DNA of 64,000 nucleotides from Halalkalibacter oceani (GTDB lineage: Bacteria > Bacillota > Bacilli > Bacillales > Bacillaceae_D), in the NCBI RefSeq assembly GCF_023715605.1, contig NZ_JAMBOL010000012.1, positions 62,001-126,000 of the forward strand. Reading direction: 5' to 3'. The notes under the pieces were generated by a model. The model searched no databases. It saw only the letters and a program-made list of their open reading frames with translations, and was not told the origin of the DNA. Each line of letters begins with the position of its first letter. Position 1 is the first letter of the stretch. Of this stretch, positions 1 to 8,093 are shown piece after piece. Both the position numbers and the translations under genes were made by a program.

Positions 1-207
1 AAGCAGATCGGAAAGTGTCAGCCGTTTCACTTCGGGCATCGCGGCGTTAAGAAATGCGAGCTGAATGGGATGAGTCTGCATATAATCATAGGCGTCCCGC
101 AGGCAGGAAAACGAACGGCAAATGTCGATCTCGTTTCTCATGGTCAGCTTCTTCTTTACCTGTTTGACTGACAATTCATCATAATCGATGATAATGGCTT
201 TTAGCAT
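1..207 (-). CDS. Response regulator receiver domain, N-terminal 69 codons only (runs off the window)
   Basis: The reverse strand encodes 69 codons from an ATG at 207 to the window edge. The start MLKAIIIDYDELS resembles receiver domains of the LytTR/SARP-like kind, which usually begin with AIIVDDEE. The place of the phospho-accepting Asp, normally FLDIxMP, here reads LAFLNAAMPEV, with Asn instead of Asp, and the acidic pair is DYD rather than DD. A GGGGG ribosome-binding site lies about 7 bases upstream. Receiver domains normally take a phosphoryl group from a histidine kinase. This one may be phosphorylation-independent, which is inference. The output domain is outside the window, so target genes cannot be named. 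Confidence 0.7.
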   Translation of the reverse strand, partial: MLKAIIIDYDELSVKQVKKKLTMRNEIDICRSFSCLRDAYDYMQTHPIQLAFLNAAMPEVKRLTLSDLL

Positions 208-477
208 ATAGAAACCCCCGTAAACTATTTCTCGTGTACAATAGGATTTCAGTTTACAAAACGCCAATGAAAGAATTATGAAAGAAATCCACTGCGAAAT
301 GGCAAAAGCTTTGCAGCTGTAAGGGTCACGGCTTTTCATAACGACAACGGGAACGACTGAAACAGCAATTGCCTTATGAGTGAGCAACGGGAGCTGGGTT
401 TTCTCAGGTGGAAGCTGAAAACAATTTGACGGGATCAGTTCGTTCTTTTACGATGGAAGAAACAGGGGGTGAAGCTC

Positions 478-1221
478 GTGAAAGTAACGGTAATTGGCTA
501 TTGGCACGGTTTTCCCGAAAAAGACGAGGCGACATCAGGGTATTTGCTTGAGCACGAACAATGTAAATTGCTAATTGACTGTGGCAGCGGGGTGCTCGCT
601 AAGCTCCAGTCGTATTGTAAAGTAGAAGAGCTCGATGCGGTCGTTCTCTCTCATTATCATCATGACCATAAAGCGGATCTTGGGCCACTGCAATACGCGA
701 GCATTATAAAAGCTGCCGAGTATCCGGATAAGCAGCTTCCGATTTACGGGCATCGTATGGATGAAGAACAGTTTGCCGGGCTGACATTTCAGCATGTCAC
801 AACCGGGGTCGAATATAAAGAGGAAGAACAGGCAATGATCGGCCCGTTTACGTTTCAATTTTTGCGGACAAGGCACCCGGTCCCGTGCTACGCAATGAAA
901 ATCACAGTGACGGACGGAGCATCGCTCGTGTATACAGCGGATACGAGCTATTTTGATCAGCTTGCTGATTTTTCTGCGGGTGCTGATTTGCTGATAGCCG
1001 AATGCAGTGGCTATGCAGGAGAGAAGGTGACGCAATTCGGGCATATGACGAGCAGCTGCGTCGGCAAGCTCGCCGCACGGGCTCAGCCGCGTCAAGTGCT
1101 TCTTAGTCACTTGCCTCACCACGGGAAGCATCAGCAGCTGATTCGCGAGGTTCTGGACGACTATCAAGGGGCTGTGGCGACAGCGAAAACAGGCTGGCAA
1201 TACGAGCTGGCAGGAGAGTAA
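478..1221 (+). CDS. YhfI-like metallo-beta-lactamase-fold hydrolase
   Basis: A cytosolic metallo-beta-lactamase-fold protein of about 247 residues, resembling Bacillus YhfI and distantly RNase Z. The metal-binding motif LSHYHHDHKADLG (HxHxDH type, with Tyr-His-His) is near residue 60. A further His follows in TRHPVPCYAMK, an Asp in YTADTSYF, and a late His in LLSHLPHHGKH, giving the usual dinuclear zinc set. The substrate is unknown; phosphodiester or cyclic nucleotide substrates are possible. I place the start at the GTG at 478 because GGGGGTG lies 6 bases upstream and the family starts MKVTVIG; a GTG at 469 is the alternative. It is a single gene closed by a terminator at 1241. Confidence 0.85.
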   Translation: MKVTVIGYWHGFPEKDEATSGYLLEHEQCKLLIDCGSGVLAKLQSYCKVEELDAVVLSHYHHDHKADLGPLQYASIIKAAEYPDKQLPIYGHRMDEEQFAGLTFQHVTTGVEYKEEEQAMIGPFTFQFLRTRHPVPCYAMKITVTDGASLVYTADTSYFDQLADFSAGADLLIAECSGYAGEKVTQFGHMTSSCVGKLAARAQPRQVLLSHLPHHGKHQQLIREVLDDYQGAVATAKTGWQYELAGE

Positions 1222-1240
1222 GACGAGAGAGAGCCGATGG

Positions 1241-1275
1241 AGTGATCTACAAATAGTGTGGATCACTTCTTTTTT
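1241..1275 (+). terminator. Rho-independent terminator after the YhfI-like gene
   Basis: AGTGATC at 1241-1247 pairs with GATCACT at 1261-1267, extended inwards by TAC/GTG pairing, and is followed by a T-run at 1268-1275. It separates the hydrolase gene from the ars promoter. Confidence 0.8.
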
Positions 1276-1293
1276 GTCCAATAAAATAAGCAA

Positions 1294-1322
1294 TTGATTA
1301 TATAAGTATATAGTTATATAAT
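1294..1322 (+). promoter_or_regulatory. ars promoter with overlapping ArsR operator
   Basis: TTGATT at 1294-1299 and TATAAT at 1317-1322 are separated by exactly 17 bases, a near-consensus SigA promoter. An AT-rich palindrome at 1299-1320, symmetric at 20 of 22 positions (TATATAAG..GTTATATA arms), covers the spacer and the -10 box. ArsR/SmtB repressors bind such AT-rich dyads over promoters, so arsenite release of ArsR from this site is the expected control of arsRBC. Confidence 0.8.
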
Positions 1323-1352
1323 AAACGAAAAATAGAGGAAGGAAAGGTGAGG

Positions 1353-1703
1353 ATGAGCGAAATGGTTGCTCCGGTTGAAATGGACGCGGCGGCAAAGGTT
1401 TTCAAGCTGTTAGGAGATAAAACGAGACTAACAATCGTTACCTGTTTGATGGAAGATGAATGCTGTGTTTGTGAATTTGTCGAACTGTTTGGCATGAGCC
1501 AGCCTGCTGTCAGCCAGCATGTACGCAAGCTCCGTGATGCCGGGCTCGTAGAGGAAGAGCGTAGAGGTCAATGGGTTTTTTATCGAATCAATCAAACGCA
1601 TCCCTTATACCCGCTTGTCGAAAGCGTCGTCCGCCACCTGCCTGAACAGAAAAGCAGGCTGCTCGACTTAGCGGAGCGGGGCTTGCGCGTCTGCTGTAAA
1701 TAA
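1353..1703 (+). CDS. arsR: ArsR/SmtB-family arsenic-responsive repressor
   Basis: A winged-helix repressor of 116 residues. The metal-sensing ECCVCEF motif places Cys37, Cys38 and Cys40 in the alpha-3 helix, as in arsenite sensors (ELCVCDL). It is followed by the recognition helix SQPAVSQHVRKLRDAGLV and the wing RRGQWVFYRIN. A further Cys pair closes the protein (VCCK). An ATG at 1353 sits just after AAAGGTGAGG; a GTG at 1347 is an alternative start. It is the first gene of arsR-arsB-arsC, transcribed from the promoter at 1294-1322, which it should bind itself. The 25-base gap to arsB supports one operon. Confidence 0.92.
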   Translation: MSEMVAPVEMDAAAKVFKLLGDKTRLTIVTCLMEDECCVCEFVELFGMSQPAVSQHVRKLRDAGLVEEERRGQWVFYRINQTHPLYPLVESVVRHLPEQKSRLLDLAERGLRVCCK

Positions 1704-1728
1704 ATAGCTTTAGTAAAGGAGTGGGAGA

Positions 1729-3036
1729 ATGGAAGTGTGGGTAGCAGCTGCAATCTTCCTGGTGACGCTTGTGCTTGTCATCTGGCAGCCAAAAGGTCTT
1801 TCGATCGGCTGGTCAGCGACGATTGGGGCCTGTCTGGCGCTGCTAGCCGGTGTTGTTGATTTGCAGGATGTAGCAACGGTCACAGGAATTGTCTGGAATG
1901 CGACCGTAACGTTTGTCGCAATTATTATCATTTCATTACTTCTGGATGAAATTGGATTTTTTGAATGGGCAGCCTTACATATGGCACGCTTCGCCAATGG
2001 CAGTGGGCTGAAAATGTTTTTGTATGTCTCCGTATTGGGGGCGGTCGTCGCCGCACTTTTTGCCAATGACGGGGCGGCGCTTATTTTAACGCCGATTGTT
2101 TTGGCCATGGTTCGGGCTTTGCACTTTAAAGAAGCGATGGTGCTCCCGTTTGTGATGGCGAGCGGCTTTATCGCTGATACGACTTCCCTGCCTTTCCTTG
2201 TCAGTAATCTCGTTAATATCGTCTCGGCAGATTTCTTTGGAATTGGCTTTATCGAGTACGCGACCCGCATGGTCGTACCGAACGTATTTGCATTGGCGGC
2301 GAGTATGCTCGTTCTCTATCTTTATTTTCGTAAAGATATTCCGCGCCACTATCCATTGGATCAGCTGAAAAAGCCGGTGGAAGCGATTAAGGATAAGAAA
2401 CTGTTTATGCTTTCCTGGTATATTCTTGCCTTGCTGTTGGCCGGTTATTTCGCAAGCGAATTTATTGACGTACCGGTCTCCTTTATCGCGATGCCGATTG
2501 CTTTTCTCTTTTATGGTATCTTTCGCCTTGTCAGCCGGGAGAATCCACAGCTGCGCGCCGCCGGCATCATGAAAGGAGCGCCGTGGGCGATTGTTGTCTT
2601 CTCCATCGGAATGTATGTCGTCGTCTACAGCTTGCGCAATGTTGGCTTAACCGATATGCTGGCGGCATTTATTCAGTCGGCAGCCGATGAAGGGCTGTTT
2701 GTAGGGACGCTGACGATGGGATTTCTGGCGGCGCTGCTTTCCTCTGTCATGAACAATATGCCAACCGTGATGATCAACGCGCTGGCGATTGCCGAGACGA
2801 ATACATCCGGGCTGATGCGCGAGGCGTTGATTTACGCCAATGTCATCGGCTCCGATTTAGGTCCGAAAATCACGCCGATCGGTTCATTGGCGACGCTGTT
2901 ATGGCTCCATGTATTGGCGAAAAAAGGGATGACCATTTCCTGGGGCTATTATTTCAAAGTCGGAATCATTCTGACGATTCCCACTTTATTCATTACGTTA
3001 TGCGGCTTGTATCTCTGGTTGACCATTTTAGGATAG
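1729..3036 (+). CDS. arsB: ArsB-type arsenite efflux permease
   Basis: A 435-residue integral membrane protein with about 12 hydrophobic segments. It belongs to the ArsB/NhaD-like ion transporter family rather than Acr3: it has the long repeated architecture, [17 protein letters not shown] in the first half and [16 protein letters not shown] in the second, the two conserved Asn-rich re-entrant regions. It exports arsenite or antimonite across the plasma membrane, driven by membrane potential when no ArsA ATPase is present; none is encoded here. The start ATG at 1729 follows AAAGGAGTGGGAG. It lies between arsR and arsC in one operon. Confidence 0.93.
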   Translation: MEVWVAAAIFLVTLVLVIWQPKGLSIGWSATIGACLALLAGVVDLQDVATVTGIVWNATVTFVAIIIISLLLDEIGFFEWAALHMARFANGSGLKMFLYVSVLGAVVAALFANDGAALILTPIVLAMVRALHFKEAMVLPFVMASGFIADTTSLPFLVSNLVNIVSADFFGIGFIEYATRMVVPNVFALAASMLVLYLYFRKDIPRHYPLDQLKKPVEAIKDKKLFMLSWYILALLLAGYFASEFIDVPVSFIAMPIAFLFYGIFRLVSRENPQLRAAGIMKGAPWAIVVFSIGMYVVVYSLRNVGLTDMLAAFIQSAADEGLFVGTLTMGFLAALLSSVMNNMPTVMINALAIAETNTSGLMREALIYANVIGSDLGPKITPIGSLATLLWLHVLAKKGMTISWGYYFKVGIILTIPTLFITLCGLYLWLTILG

Positions 3037-3047
3037 GAGGGATGACA

Positions 3048-3470
3048 ATGACAAAACCAATCATTTATTTTCTTTGTACAGGCAATTCATGCCGGAGTCA
3101 GATTGCCGAAGGCTGGGGGAAAGCCTGCCTTAGCGAGGAATTCGACGTGTACAGCGCCGGCATTGAAGCTCATGGGGTAAATCCGAAAGCGGTGGCGGCA
3201 ATGAAGGAAGTCGGGATTGATATTAGTGGACAAACTTCTGATACGATTGATCAGGAGCTGCTGCAAAAAGCGGATCTTGTCGTGACGTTATGCGGACACG
3301 CCGATGATGTCTGCCCGGCAACGCCGCCTAATAAAAAACGGGAGCATTGGGGATTCGATGATCCGGCTCAGGCTGAAGGAACAGAAGAAGAGAAGTGGGA
3401 AGTGTTCAGACGGGTGCGCGATCAGATCGGTGCCCGCATCAAACAGTTTAAAGAAGAGCAGTCAAGTTAA
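3048..3470 (+). CDS. arsC: Thioredoxin-type arsenate reductase
   Basis: A 140-residue low-molecular-weight phosphatase-fold arsenate reductase. The P-loop CTGNSCR carries Cys10, Cys15 and Arg16, and the second redox pair is Cys82/Cys89 in [10 protein letters not shown]. These positions are exactly those of the Bacillus and Staphylococcus thioredoxin-coupled enzymes. It reduces arsenate to arsenite, which ArsB exports. I choose the ATG at 3048 because AGGAGG at 3035-3040 is 7 bases away; the ATG at 3042 is too close. The reading frame is open further upstream, inside arsB, but that part is not coding. It is the last gene of the operon, ended by the hairpin at 3484-3522. Confidence 0.95.
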   Translation: MTKPIIYFLCTGNSCRSQIAEGWGKACLSEEFDVYSAGIEAHGVNPKAVAAMKEVGIDISGQTSDTIDQELLQKADLVVTLCGHADDVCPATPPNKKREHWGFDDPAQAEGTEEEKWEVFRRVRDQIGARIKQFKEEQSS

Positions 3471-3483
3471 CAGGTGGCAGCGA

Positions 3484-3522
3484 GGGGCTGGGCAAAGGTT
3501 GTTTTTACCTTATCCCGGCCCC
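3484..3522 (+). terminator. ars operon terminator, repeat family R1 copy 1
   Basis: GGGGCTGGG at 3484-3492 pairs with CCCGGCCCC at 3514-3522, and AAAGG with CCTT inside. It is one of ten hairpins in the window built on GAGGCTGGG..AAAAGGT / ACCTTTT..CCCAGCCTC. The remaining sequence to 3779 holds a possible promoter and a leader hairpin for the SulP gene. Confidence 0.8.
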
Positions 3523-3672
3523 TACTCTCTTTGTTATCTCAAGCTCTCTTTGTGAAGACTTTTCCAGCCCTGAAAGTGGAACGAAGAATGAGAAAGGAAG
3601 GATAGGAAGAAATCATTTGAAAACAAAAGAATTCAAGTGGATAAACAGGATGATAAACGCTTACATCGCGAT

Positions 3673-3747
3673 TTGATTTTAGTCTCAATAATGATAAAAT
3701 ACCTTTTGTTCATAACGGACCCCGACTTTTGTGAGAGTCAAAAGTCG
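3673..3747 (+). promoter_or_regulatory. Candidate SulP promoter and leader hairpin
   Basis: TTGATT at 3673-3678 and TAAAAT at 3695-3700, 16 bases apart, form a plausible SigA promoter. In the expected leader, CGACTTTTG at 3723-3731 pairs perfectly with CAAAAGTCG at 3739-3747 over a 7-base loop. The hairpin has no T-run behind it, so it is not a simple terminator. It could affect mRNA stability or ribosome access; this is inference. Confidence 0.45.
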
Positions 3748-3779
3748 ATTAAAAAACTGAATAGGAAAGAGGTGCTTAA

Positions 3780-5240
3780 TTGACCGTTCAATCTATGAAA
3801 GAAGAGTGGTTTGGCAATGTGAAGGGCGATGTTTTGGCCGGAATTGTCGTCGCTCTTGCCTTAATCCCTGAAGCGATTGCCTTCTCGATTATCGCTGGTG
3901 TTGATCCGATGGTCGGGTTGTATGCCTCCTTTTGCATTGCTGTGGTGATTGCCTTTGTTGGCGGGCGTCCAGGCATGATTTCCGCAGCCACGGGAGCGAT
4001 GGCGCTCGTCATGGTTACCCTCGTCGCTGATCACGGGCTGCAGTATCTTTTGGCGGCAACCATTTTAACCGGGGTGCTGCAAATCATCTTCGGCGTCTGT
4101 AAGCTTGCCCGAGTGATGAAATTTGTCCCGCGCTCGGTGATGGTCGGCTTTGTCAATGCGCTGGCGATCCTGATTTTTATGGCGCAGCTCGAGCAATTTG
4201 AGGGAGCGAACTGGGTCATGTATGCCCTTGTCATCGCCACTCTCGTCATTATTTACGGGCTGCCCCGAATTACGAAGGCGATTCCGTCCGCGCTGGCGGC
4301 CATTATCGCGATTACCGCCTTTGTGATCTTCATGGACTTGGATCTTCGCACTGTCGGCGATATGGGGGCGTTGACCCAGGAATTACCGTTCTTTTTAATA
4401 CCTGCGATTCCGCTGACTTTTGAAACGTTGGCGATTATTTTTCCTTATTCCCTGGCGCTGGCGGTCGTCGGTCTGCTTGAATCACTGTTGACGGCCAATA
4501 TCGTCGACGATATGACCGGAACGGAAAGTGATAAAAATAAAGAAAGCCGCGGGCAGGGAATCGCCAATATTGTGACGGGGTTCTTTGGCGGGATGGCCGG
4601 TTGTGCGATGATTGGTCAATCCGTGATCAATGTTAAATCAGGCGGGCGCGGCAGACTGTCAGCTCTTGTCGCCGGCGTATTTCTGATGTTTTTGATTATT
4701 GTTCTCGGCGGACTGGTCGTGCAAATTCCGATGGCGGCCTTAGTCGGAGTGATGTTCATGGTTTCCTTAAGTACTTTCGATTGGAGCTCGGTCCGTCACC
4801 TTCATAAACTGCCGCGCACGGACGCCTTTGTCATGGTCGTTACGGTCGTGACCGTAGTAATTACGCATAATTTGGCGATCGGGGTCTTTGCCGGTGTATT
4901 GCTCAGTATGGTATTCTTTGCTGCGAAAATTTCAAAAGTCGAACTTGAGCAGACGTATATCCATCAATTAGATAAACAGGTTTATAAAGTAAGCGGACAG
5001 ATTTTCTTTGCTTCTGTCACCGATTTTGTCAATCAGTTTGACTATAAAGTCGCGGTCAAGCTTGTTGAAATTGATTTGAGTGATGCTCATTTATGGGATG
5101 ACTCGGCAATCGGCGCTTTGGATAAAATTGAAGAAAAATACGCCCAGGAGGGTATCCGTGTCGAATTTGTCGGCTTAAATGCAGAGAGCGAACAACTGAA
5201 AAAACGGATTGGGGGTCTGTCGAAGGCTTCCGGACACTAG
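3780..5240 (+). CDS. SulP-family anion (sulfate or bicarbonate) transporter with STAS domain
   Basis: A 486-residue SLC26/SulP transporter. The membrane part (about residues 15-390) carries the family motifs [15 protein letters not shown] and a long hydrophobic core of 10-14 segments. The C-terminal STAS domain (about 400-480) reads [13 protein letters not shown] and later [21 protein letters not shown]. Family members move sulfate or, in BicA-like forms, bicarbonate with sodium. The substrate cannot be decided here. A TTG at 3780 is taken as start because AAGAGGTG lies 6 bases upstream. The next gene is a UspA protein, a pairing also seen as fusions in this transporter family, but a terminator at 5245 separates them. 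Confidence 0.88.
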   Translation: MTVQSMKEEWFGNVKGDVLAGIVVALALIPEAIAFSIIAGVDPMVGLYASFCIAVVIAFVGGRPGMISAATGAMALVMVTLVADHGLQYLLAATILTGVLQIIFGVCKLARVMKFVPRSVMVGFVNALAILIFMAQLEQFEGANWVMYALVIATLVIIYGLPRITKAIPSALAAIIAITAFVIFMDLDLRTVGDMGALTQELPFFLIPAIPLTFETLAIIFPYSLALAVVGLLESLLTANIVDDMTGTESDKNKESRGQGIANIVTGFFGGMAGCAMIGQSVINVKSGGRGRLSALVAGVFLMFLIIVLGGLVVQIPMAALVGVMFMVSLSTFDWSSVRHLHKLPRTDAFVMVVTVVTVVITHNLAIGVFAGVLLSMVFFAAKISKVELEQTYIHQLDKQVYKVSGQIFFASVTDFVNQFDYKVAVKLVEIDLSDAHLWDDSAIGALDKIEEKYAQEGIRVEFVGLNAESEQLKKRIGGLSKASGH

Positions 5241-5244
5241 GCTG

Positions 5245-5289
5245 AACCAGGCTATCCGCACAAAACATTTGTGGAGAGCCTGGTTTTTC
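5245..5289 (+). terminator. Terminator after the SulP gene
   Basis: AACCAGGCT at 5245-5253 pairs with AGCCTGGTT at 5277-5285, with CCGCACAAA/TTTGTGG inside, then TTTTTCTTT. Confidence 0.85.
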
Positions 5290-5337
5290 TTTACAATTCT
5301 TTACCGGATCTTTACGATGGAAAGAAGGGGAGGGATC

Positions 5338-5760
5338 ATGCGTATGTTCAAGCGGATTTTAGTTCCGGCTGATGGCTCGGATCATTCTTGCCGTGCTGCT
5401 GAATATGCGGCTAATTTAGCGCAAACTTTTTCAGCAACGATTATGATTGTTTATGTCGTGGATGGCACGACAGCAAAAACGGATGTTTTAGCTGCGAACA
5501 GCAAGTATGAGGTGGAAAAGAAACGGAAAGATAAGCTTGCCCCGGTTATGGAGTTGATAGAGAAAGCCGGTGTCACCTATGAAACACGGTTCATCCATGG
5601 AGTGCCGGGACCGGCGATCGTTAAATTTGCCAATGAAGGAAAGTATGACTGCCTTGTAGTCGGCAGCCGCGGTTTAAACCGGCTGCAAACGATGGTTCTT
5701 GGAAGCGTCAGTCATAAAGTGGTGAAAAGAGCCAACCTGCCCGTGTTAGTTGTGAAGTAA
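5338..5760 (+). CDS. UspA-family universal stress protein
   Basis: A single-domain universal stress protein of 140 residues. The start RILVPADGSDHSCRAAEYA and the ATP-binding signature GSRGLNRLQTMVLGSVSHKV (G-x2-G-x9-GS) indicate the nucleotide-binding subgroup. Such proteins are cytosolic dimers that bind ATP and modulate stress survival or partner transporters. The ATG at 5338 follows GGGGAGGG; the ATG at 5344 is possible. It lies directly behind the SulP gene, so it may regulate that transporter, which is inference. A terminator at 5779-5819 follows. Confidence 0.9.
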   Translation: MRMFKRILVPADGSDHSCRAAEYAANLAQTFSATIMIVYVVDGTTAKTDVLAANSKYEVEKKRKDKLAPVMELIEKAGVTYETRFIHGVPGPAIVKFANEGKYDCLVVGSRGLNRLQTMVLGSVSHKVVKRANLPVLVVK

Positions 5761-5778
5761 TGCCAATTATATGAGCGA

Positions 5779-5819
5779 GAAGGACTGCATCTTTTAGAGA
5801 TGTGGTTCTTTTTATTTTG
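5779..5819 (+). terminator. Terminator after the universal stress protein gene
   Basis: A stem of about 13 pairs including wobbles (AAGGACTGCATCT with AGATGTGGTTCTT) is followed by TTTTATTTT. Confidence 0.65.
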
Positions 5820-5869
5820 CTTTAGGCAAGGAGAGGGCAAATTCATTAGAACGACAGAAACCGCGTTCA

Positions 5870-5934
5870 TTTGACAGGCGTTTACAAAACCTTTACATGA
5901 CGATTAAACGTTCTTAATATTGGGCTACTATACT
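5870..5934 (+). promoter_or_regulatory. PhoP-box array and promoter of the pst operon
   Basis: TTTACA at 5881 and 5892, ATTAAA at 5903 and TTAATA at 5914 recur every 11 bases; a weaker TTTGAC lies at 5870. This matches the TT(A/C/T)A(C/T)A repeats with 11-base spacing bound by PhoP in Bacillus. A -10 element TATACT lies at 5929-5934, placing the boxes over the -35 region as in Bacillus pstS. Phosphate starvation should therefore activate the operon through PhoPR. Confidence 0.85.
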
Positions 5935-5999
5935 AGCAATTGTGAGAGGGAAAAGCTTCTCGACAACCATTTTATCGATAGAAAAGGGAGGACAATTCA

Positions 6000-7028
6000 T
6001 TGAATTCAAAAAAATTATTATTGTTCCTAGTCATGGCGGCACTAATGGTGATTGTCGCAGCATGTGGAGGCGGTTCGGAGGAACCAGCACAGGGAGAAGA
6101 TCCTGGTTCTGAAGAAGCAACTGAGCCTGCTACTGGTGACGAAGGTACTGAAGAAGATGCAGCGGGAGAAGAAACAGCTGAATTAGAAGGTAGTGTAGTA
6201 ATCGACGGTTCAGGTACTGTTTATCCATTAATGGCTGCACTTGCTGAAGAATATATGACAAATGAACAGCCAAATGTATCTGTTGAAGTAAGCCGTGCTG
6301 GTACAAGCGCTGGTTTCGGTAGATTCCTGGTTGAAAATGGAACTGATTTCAACGATGCCTCTCGTGAAATTAAAGATGAAGAGTTGGCAGAGGCAGAAGC
6401 GGTTGGCTTTGAAGTGAAAGAATTCAAGGTGGCACTTGACGGGTTAACATTCGTTATTAATCCAGAAAATGACTGGGCAACTGAATTAACAGACGAGCAA
6501 TTGATCAGCATTTTCAAAGCAGATGGCGGCGTAACAAAGTGGTCAGATCTTGATCCAAGCTTCCCGGATGAGGACATTAACCCAATGGGACCAAACGAAA
6601 ACCACGGAACATATGAGTTCTTCTATGAAAATGTTCTTGAAGAAGCTGATTTAGTAGAAGGCGTTAATCTCCAACAAGAATATTCAACTCTCGTAAACCT
6701 TGTTTCTGAGGATCGTAACGCTATCGCGTTCTTCGGCTTCGGATACTATGTGAATAACCAGGATTCCTTACAAGCAGTGAGCGTTGACTTTGGTGAAGGT
6801 CCTGTAGAACCATCACTTGACACAATCGCTGAAGATGGCGACTATGCTCAATTCACACGTCCTGTATTCACGTACTTGAATGTTGATATGGCACGAGAAA
6901 AGCCGCAAGTTTTAGACTATGCAAAATTCGTAATTGAAAACGTAAATGAATTTGCTGGTCCGACAGGATTTGCTCCACTTCCTGAGGCTGAACTTCAGGA
7001 ATATGCAGATTTCCTTGCTGGCCTGTAA
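6000..7028 (+). CDS. pstS: Phosphate ABC transporter substrate-binding lipoprotein
   Basis: A 342-residue periplasm-facing lipoprotein that captures phosphate for PstCAB. It has a hydrophobic signal and lipobox VAAC with Cys22, then about 40 residues very rich in Glu, Asp, Gly and Thr as a tether, then the binding domain. Phosphate-binding loops are visible in DGSGTVYPL, SRAGTSAGFGRF and DASREIKDEE. A TTG at 6000 is the start, with GGGAGG 8 bases upstream. It is first in pstSCAB-phoU. The hairpin behind it at 7051 probably lets pstS mRNA accumulate above the downstream genes, as is known for Bacillus pst operons. Confidence 0.95.
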   Translation: MNSKKLLLFLVMAALMVIVAACGGGSEEPAQGEDPGSEEATEPATGDEGTEEDAAGEETAELEGSVVIDGSGTVYPLMAALAEEYMTNEQPNVSVEVSRAGTSAGFGRFLVENGTDFNDASREIKDEELAEAEAVGFEVKEFKVALDGLTFVINPENDWATELTDEQLISIFKADGGVTKWSDLDPSFPDEDINPMGPNENHGTYEFFYENVLEEADLVEGVNLQQEYSTLVNLVSEDRNAIAFFGFGYYVNNQDSLQAVSVDFGEGPVEPSLDTIAEDGDYAQFTRPVFTYLNVDMAREKPQVLDYAKFVIENVNEFAGPTGFAPLPEAELQEYADFLAGL

Positions 7029-7050
7029 TCAATAAATAAACGAGATAACC

Positions 7051-7091
7051 GTAATAGGATGAGAGCTGTTAGCAGGTTCTCATCTTATTAC
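7051..7091 (+). promoter_or_regulatory. Intercistronic hairpin between pstS and pstC
   Basis: GTAATAGGATGAGA at 7051-7064 pairs with TCTCATCTTATTAC at 7078-7091 with one G-U pair and a 13-base loop. No T-run follows, so partial read-through or RNA processing and 3' protection of the pstS message is more likely than full termination. Confidence 0.7.
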
Positions 7092-7135
7092 ATGTAAAAG
7101 TAGCGGGTGTAACACCAGAAAGGGTGCTCTTAACA

Positions 7136-8092
7136 ATGGAAGCAAGCAGCGGTATGAAAAAGGGGAACGCTGTTAATGTGAGGGAATTGATCGAGGAAAA
7201 GAAGCAGGCAAGAAGTATAAGCCAACTGATGGAAAAACTTATGCCGAAGCTGCTGCTTTTAATTGCCACCATCTCTGTCTTAACGACAATCGGCATTTTG
7301 TTCACCCTTCTCACAGAGACGTTCGAGTTTTTCCGCAGAGTGTCACTTGTTGAATTTTTCACTGGAACTGTTTTAAGACCGTTAAGCCAAAATCCTGAAT
7401 TTGGCGTTTTGCCTTTGATTATGGGAACGATGATTTCCTCGGTGATTGCGATGTGTATCGCGATTCCGGTTGGATTAATGACAGCTATTTATTTGAGTGA
7501 GTATGCGTCTGAAAAAGTAAGAAGAACATTTAAGCCTTTATTGGAAGTATTAGCGGGAATTCCGACAATCGTATACGGATTCTTTGCCTTTACGTTTGTC
7601 ACCCCTATTTTGCGGGCGATTATTCCCGGTCTTGAACCGACGAACATTTTAAGTCCCGGGATTGTGATGGGGATTATGATTATTCCGATGGTTGCGTCTT
7701 TATCCGAGGATGCAATGAGCTCTGTACCGAATGCGATGCGCGAGGGAGCTTTAGCACTTGGAGCGACAAAGCTTGAGGTAACTGGAAAAGTAGTTATTCC
7801 GGCAGCGATATCCGGAATTATTGCTTCATTTGTTCTTGGGATTTCACGGGCAATTGGAGAAACGATGATCGTGACAATTGCGAGTGGAAGCTCGAAGAAT
7901 TTTACGTTTGACATTACTCAATCTATGCAGACGATGACTGCGTACATTGTTGAAGTAACCGGCGGCGATGCTCCGGCCGGCTCTACGATATATTACAGCT
8001 TATATGCGGTGGCGATGACGCTCTTTGTCTTCACCTTTTTAATGAATTTGCTTGCAAGGTATATCTCCCGCCGCTTCAGGGAGGAATATTAA
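7136..8092 (+). CDS. pstC: Phosphate ABC transporter permease PstC
   Basis: A 318-residue permease with six hydrophobic segments. The coupling loop EGALALGATKLEVTGKVVIPAAISG (shown in part) is the EAA motif that contacts PstB. The N-terminal tail of about 45 residues (MEASSGMKKGNAVNV on) is hydrophilic and longer than usual. The ATG at 7136 lies 9 bases from AAAGGGTG; a GTG at 7124 overlaps that site and is less likely. With PstA it forms the membrane channel of the high-affinity phosphate importer. PstA follows after one base. Confidence 0.92.
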   Translation: MEASSGMKKGNAVNVRELIEEKKQARSISQLMEKLMPKLLLLIATISVLTTIGILFTLLTETFEFFRRVSLVEFFTGTVLRPLSQNPEFGVLPLIMGTMISSVIAMCIAIPVGLMTAIYLSEYASEKVRRTFKPLLEVLAGIPTIVYGFFAFTFVTPILRAIIPGLEPTNILSPGIVMGIMIIPMVASLSEDAMSSVPNAMREGALALGATKLEVTGKVVIPAAISGIIASFVLGISRAIGETMIVTIASGSSKNFTFDITQSMQTMTAYIVEVTGGDAPAGSTIYYSLYAVAMTLFVFTFLMNLLARYISRRFREEY

Positions 8093-8093
8093 G

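Noticed and set aside
571-1395. A 274-codon reverse-strand open frame opposite the YhfI-like and arsR genes
   Set aside because: It overlaps two genes with clear family signatures and crosses the ars promoter, and its composition (Arg, His and Cys rich) is typical of an antisense shadow.
5290-5316. TTTACA, TTTACC and TTTACG upstream of the universal stress gene, resembling PhoP boxes
   Set aside because: Spacing is 10 and 11 bases, but only about 10 bases separate them from the RBS and no -10 box can fit, so a working PhoP-dependent promoter here is unlikely.
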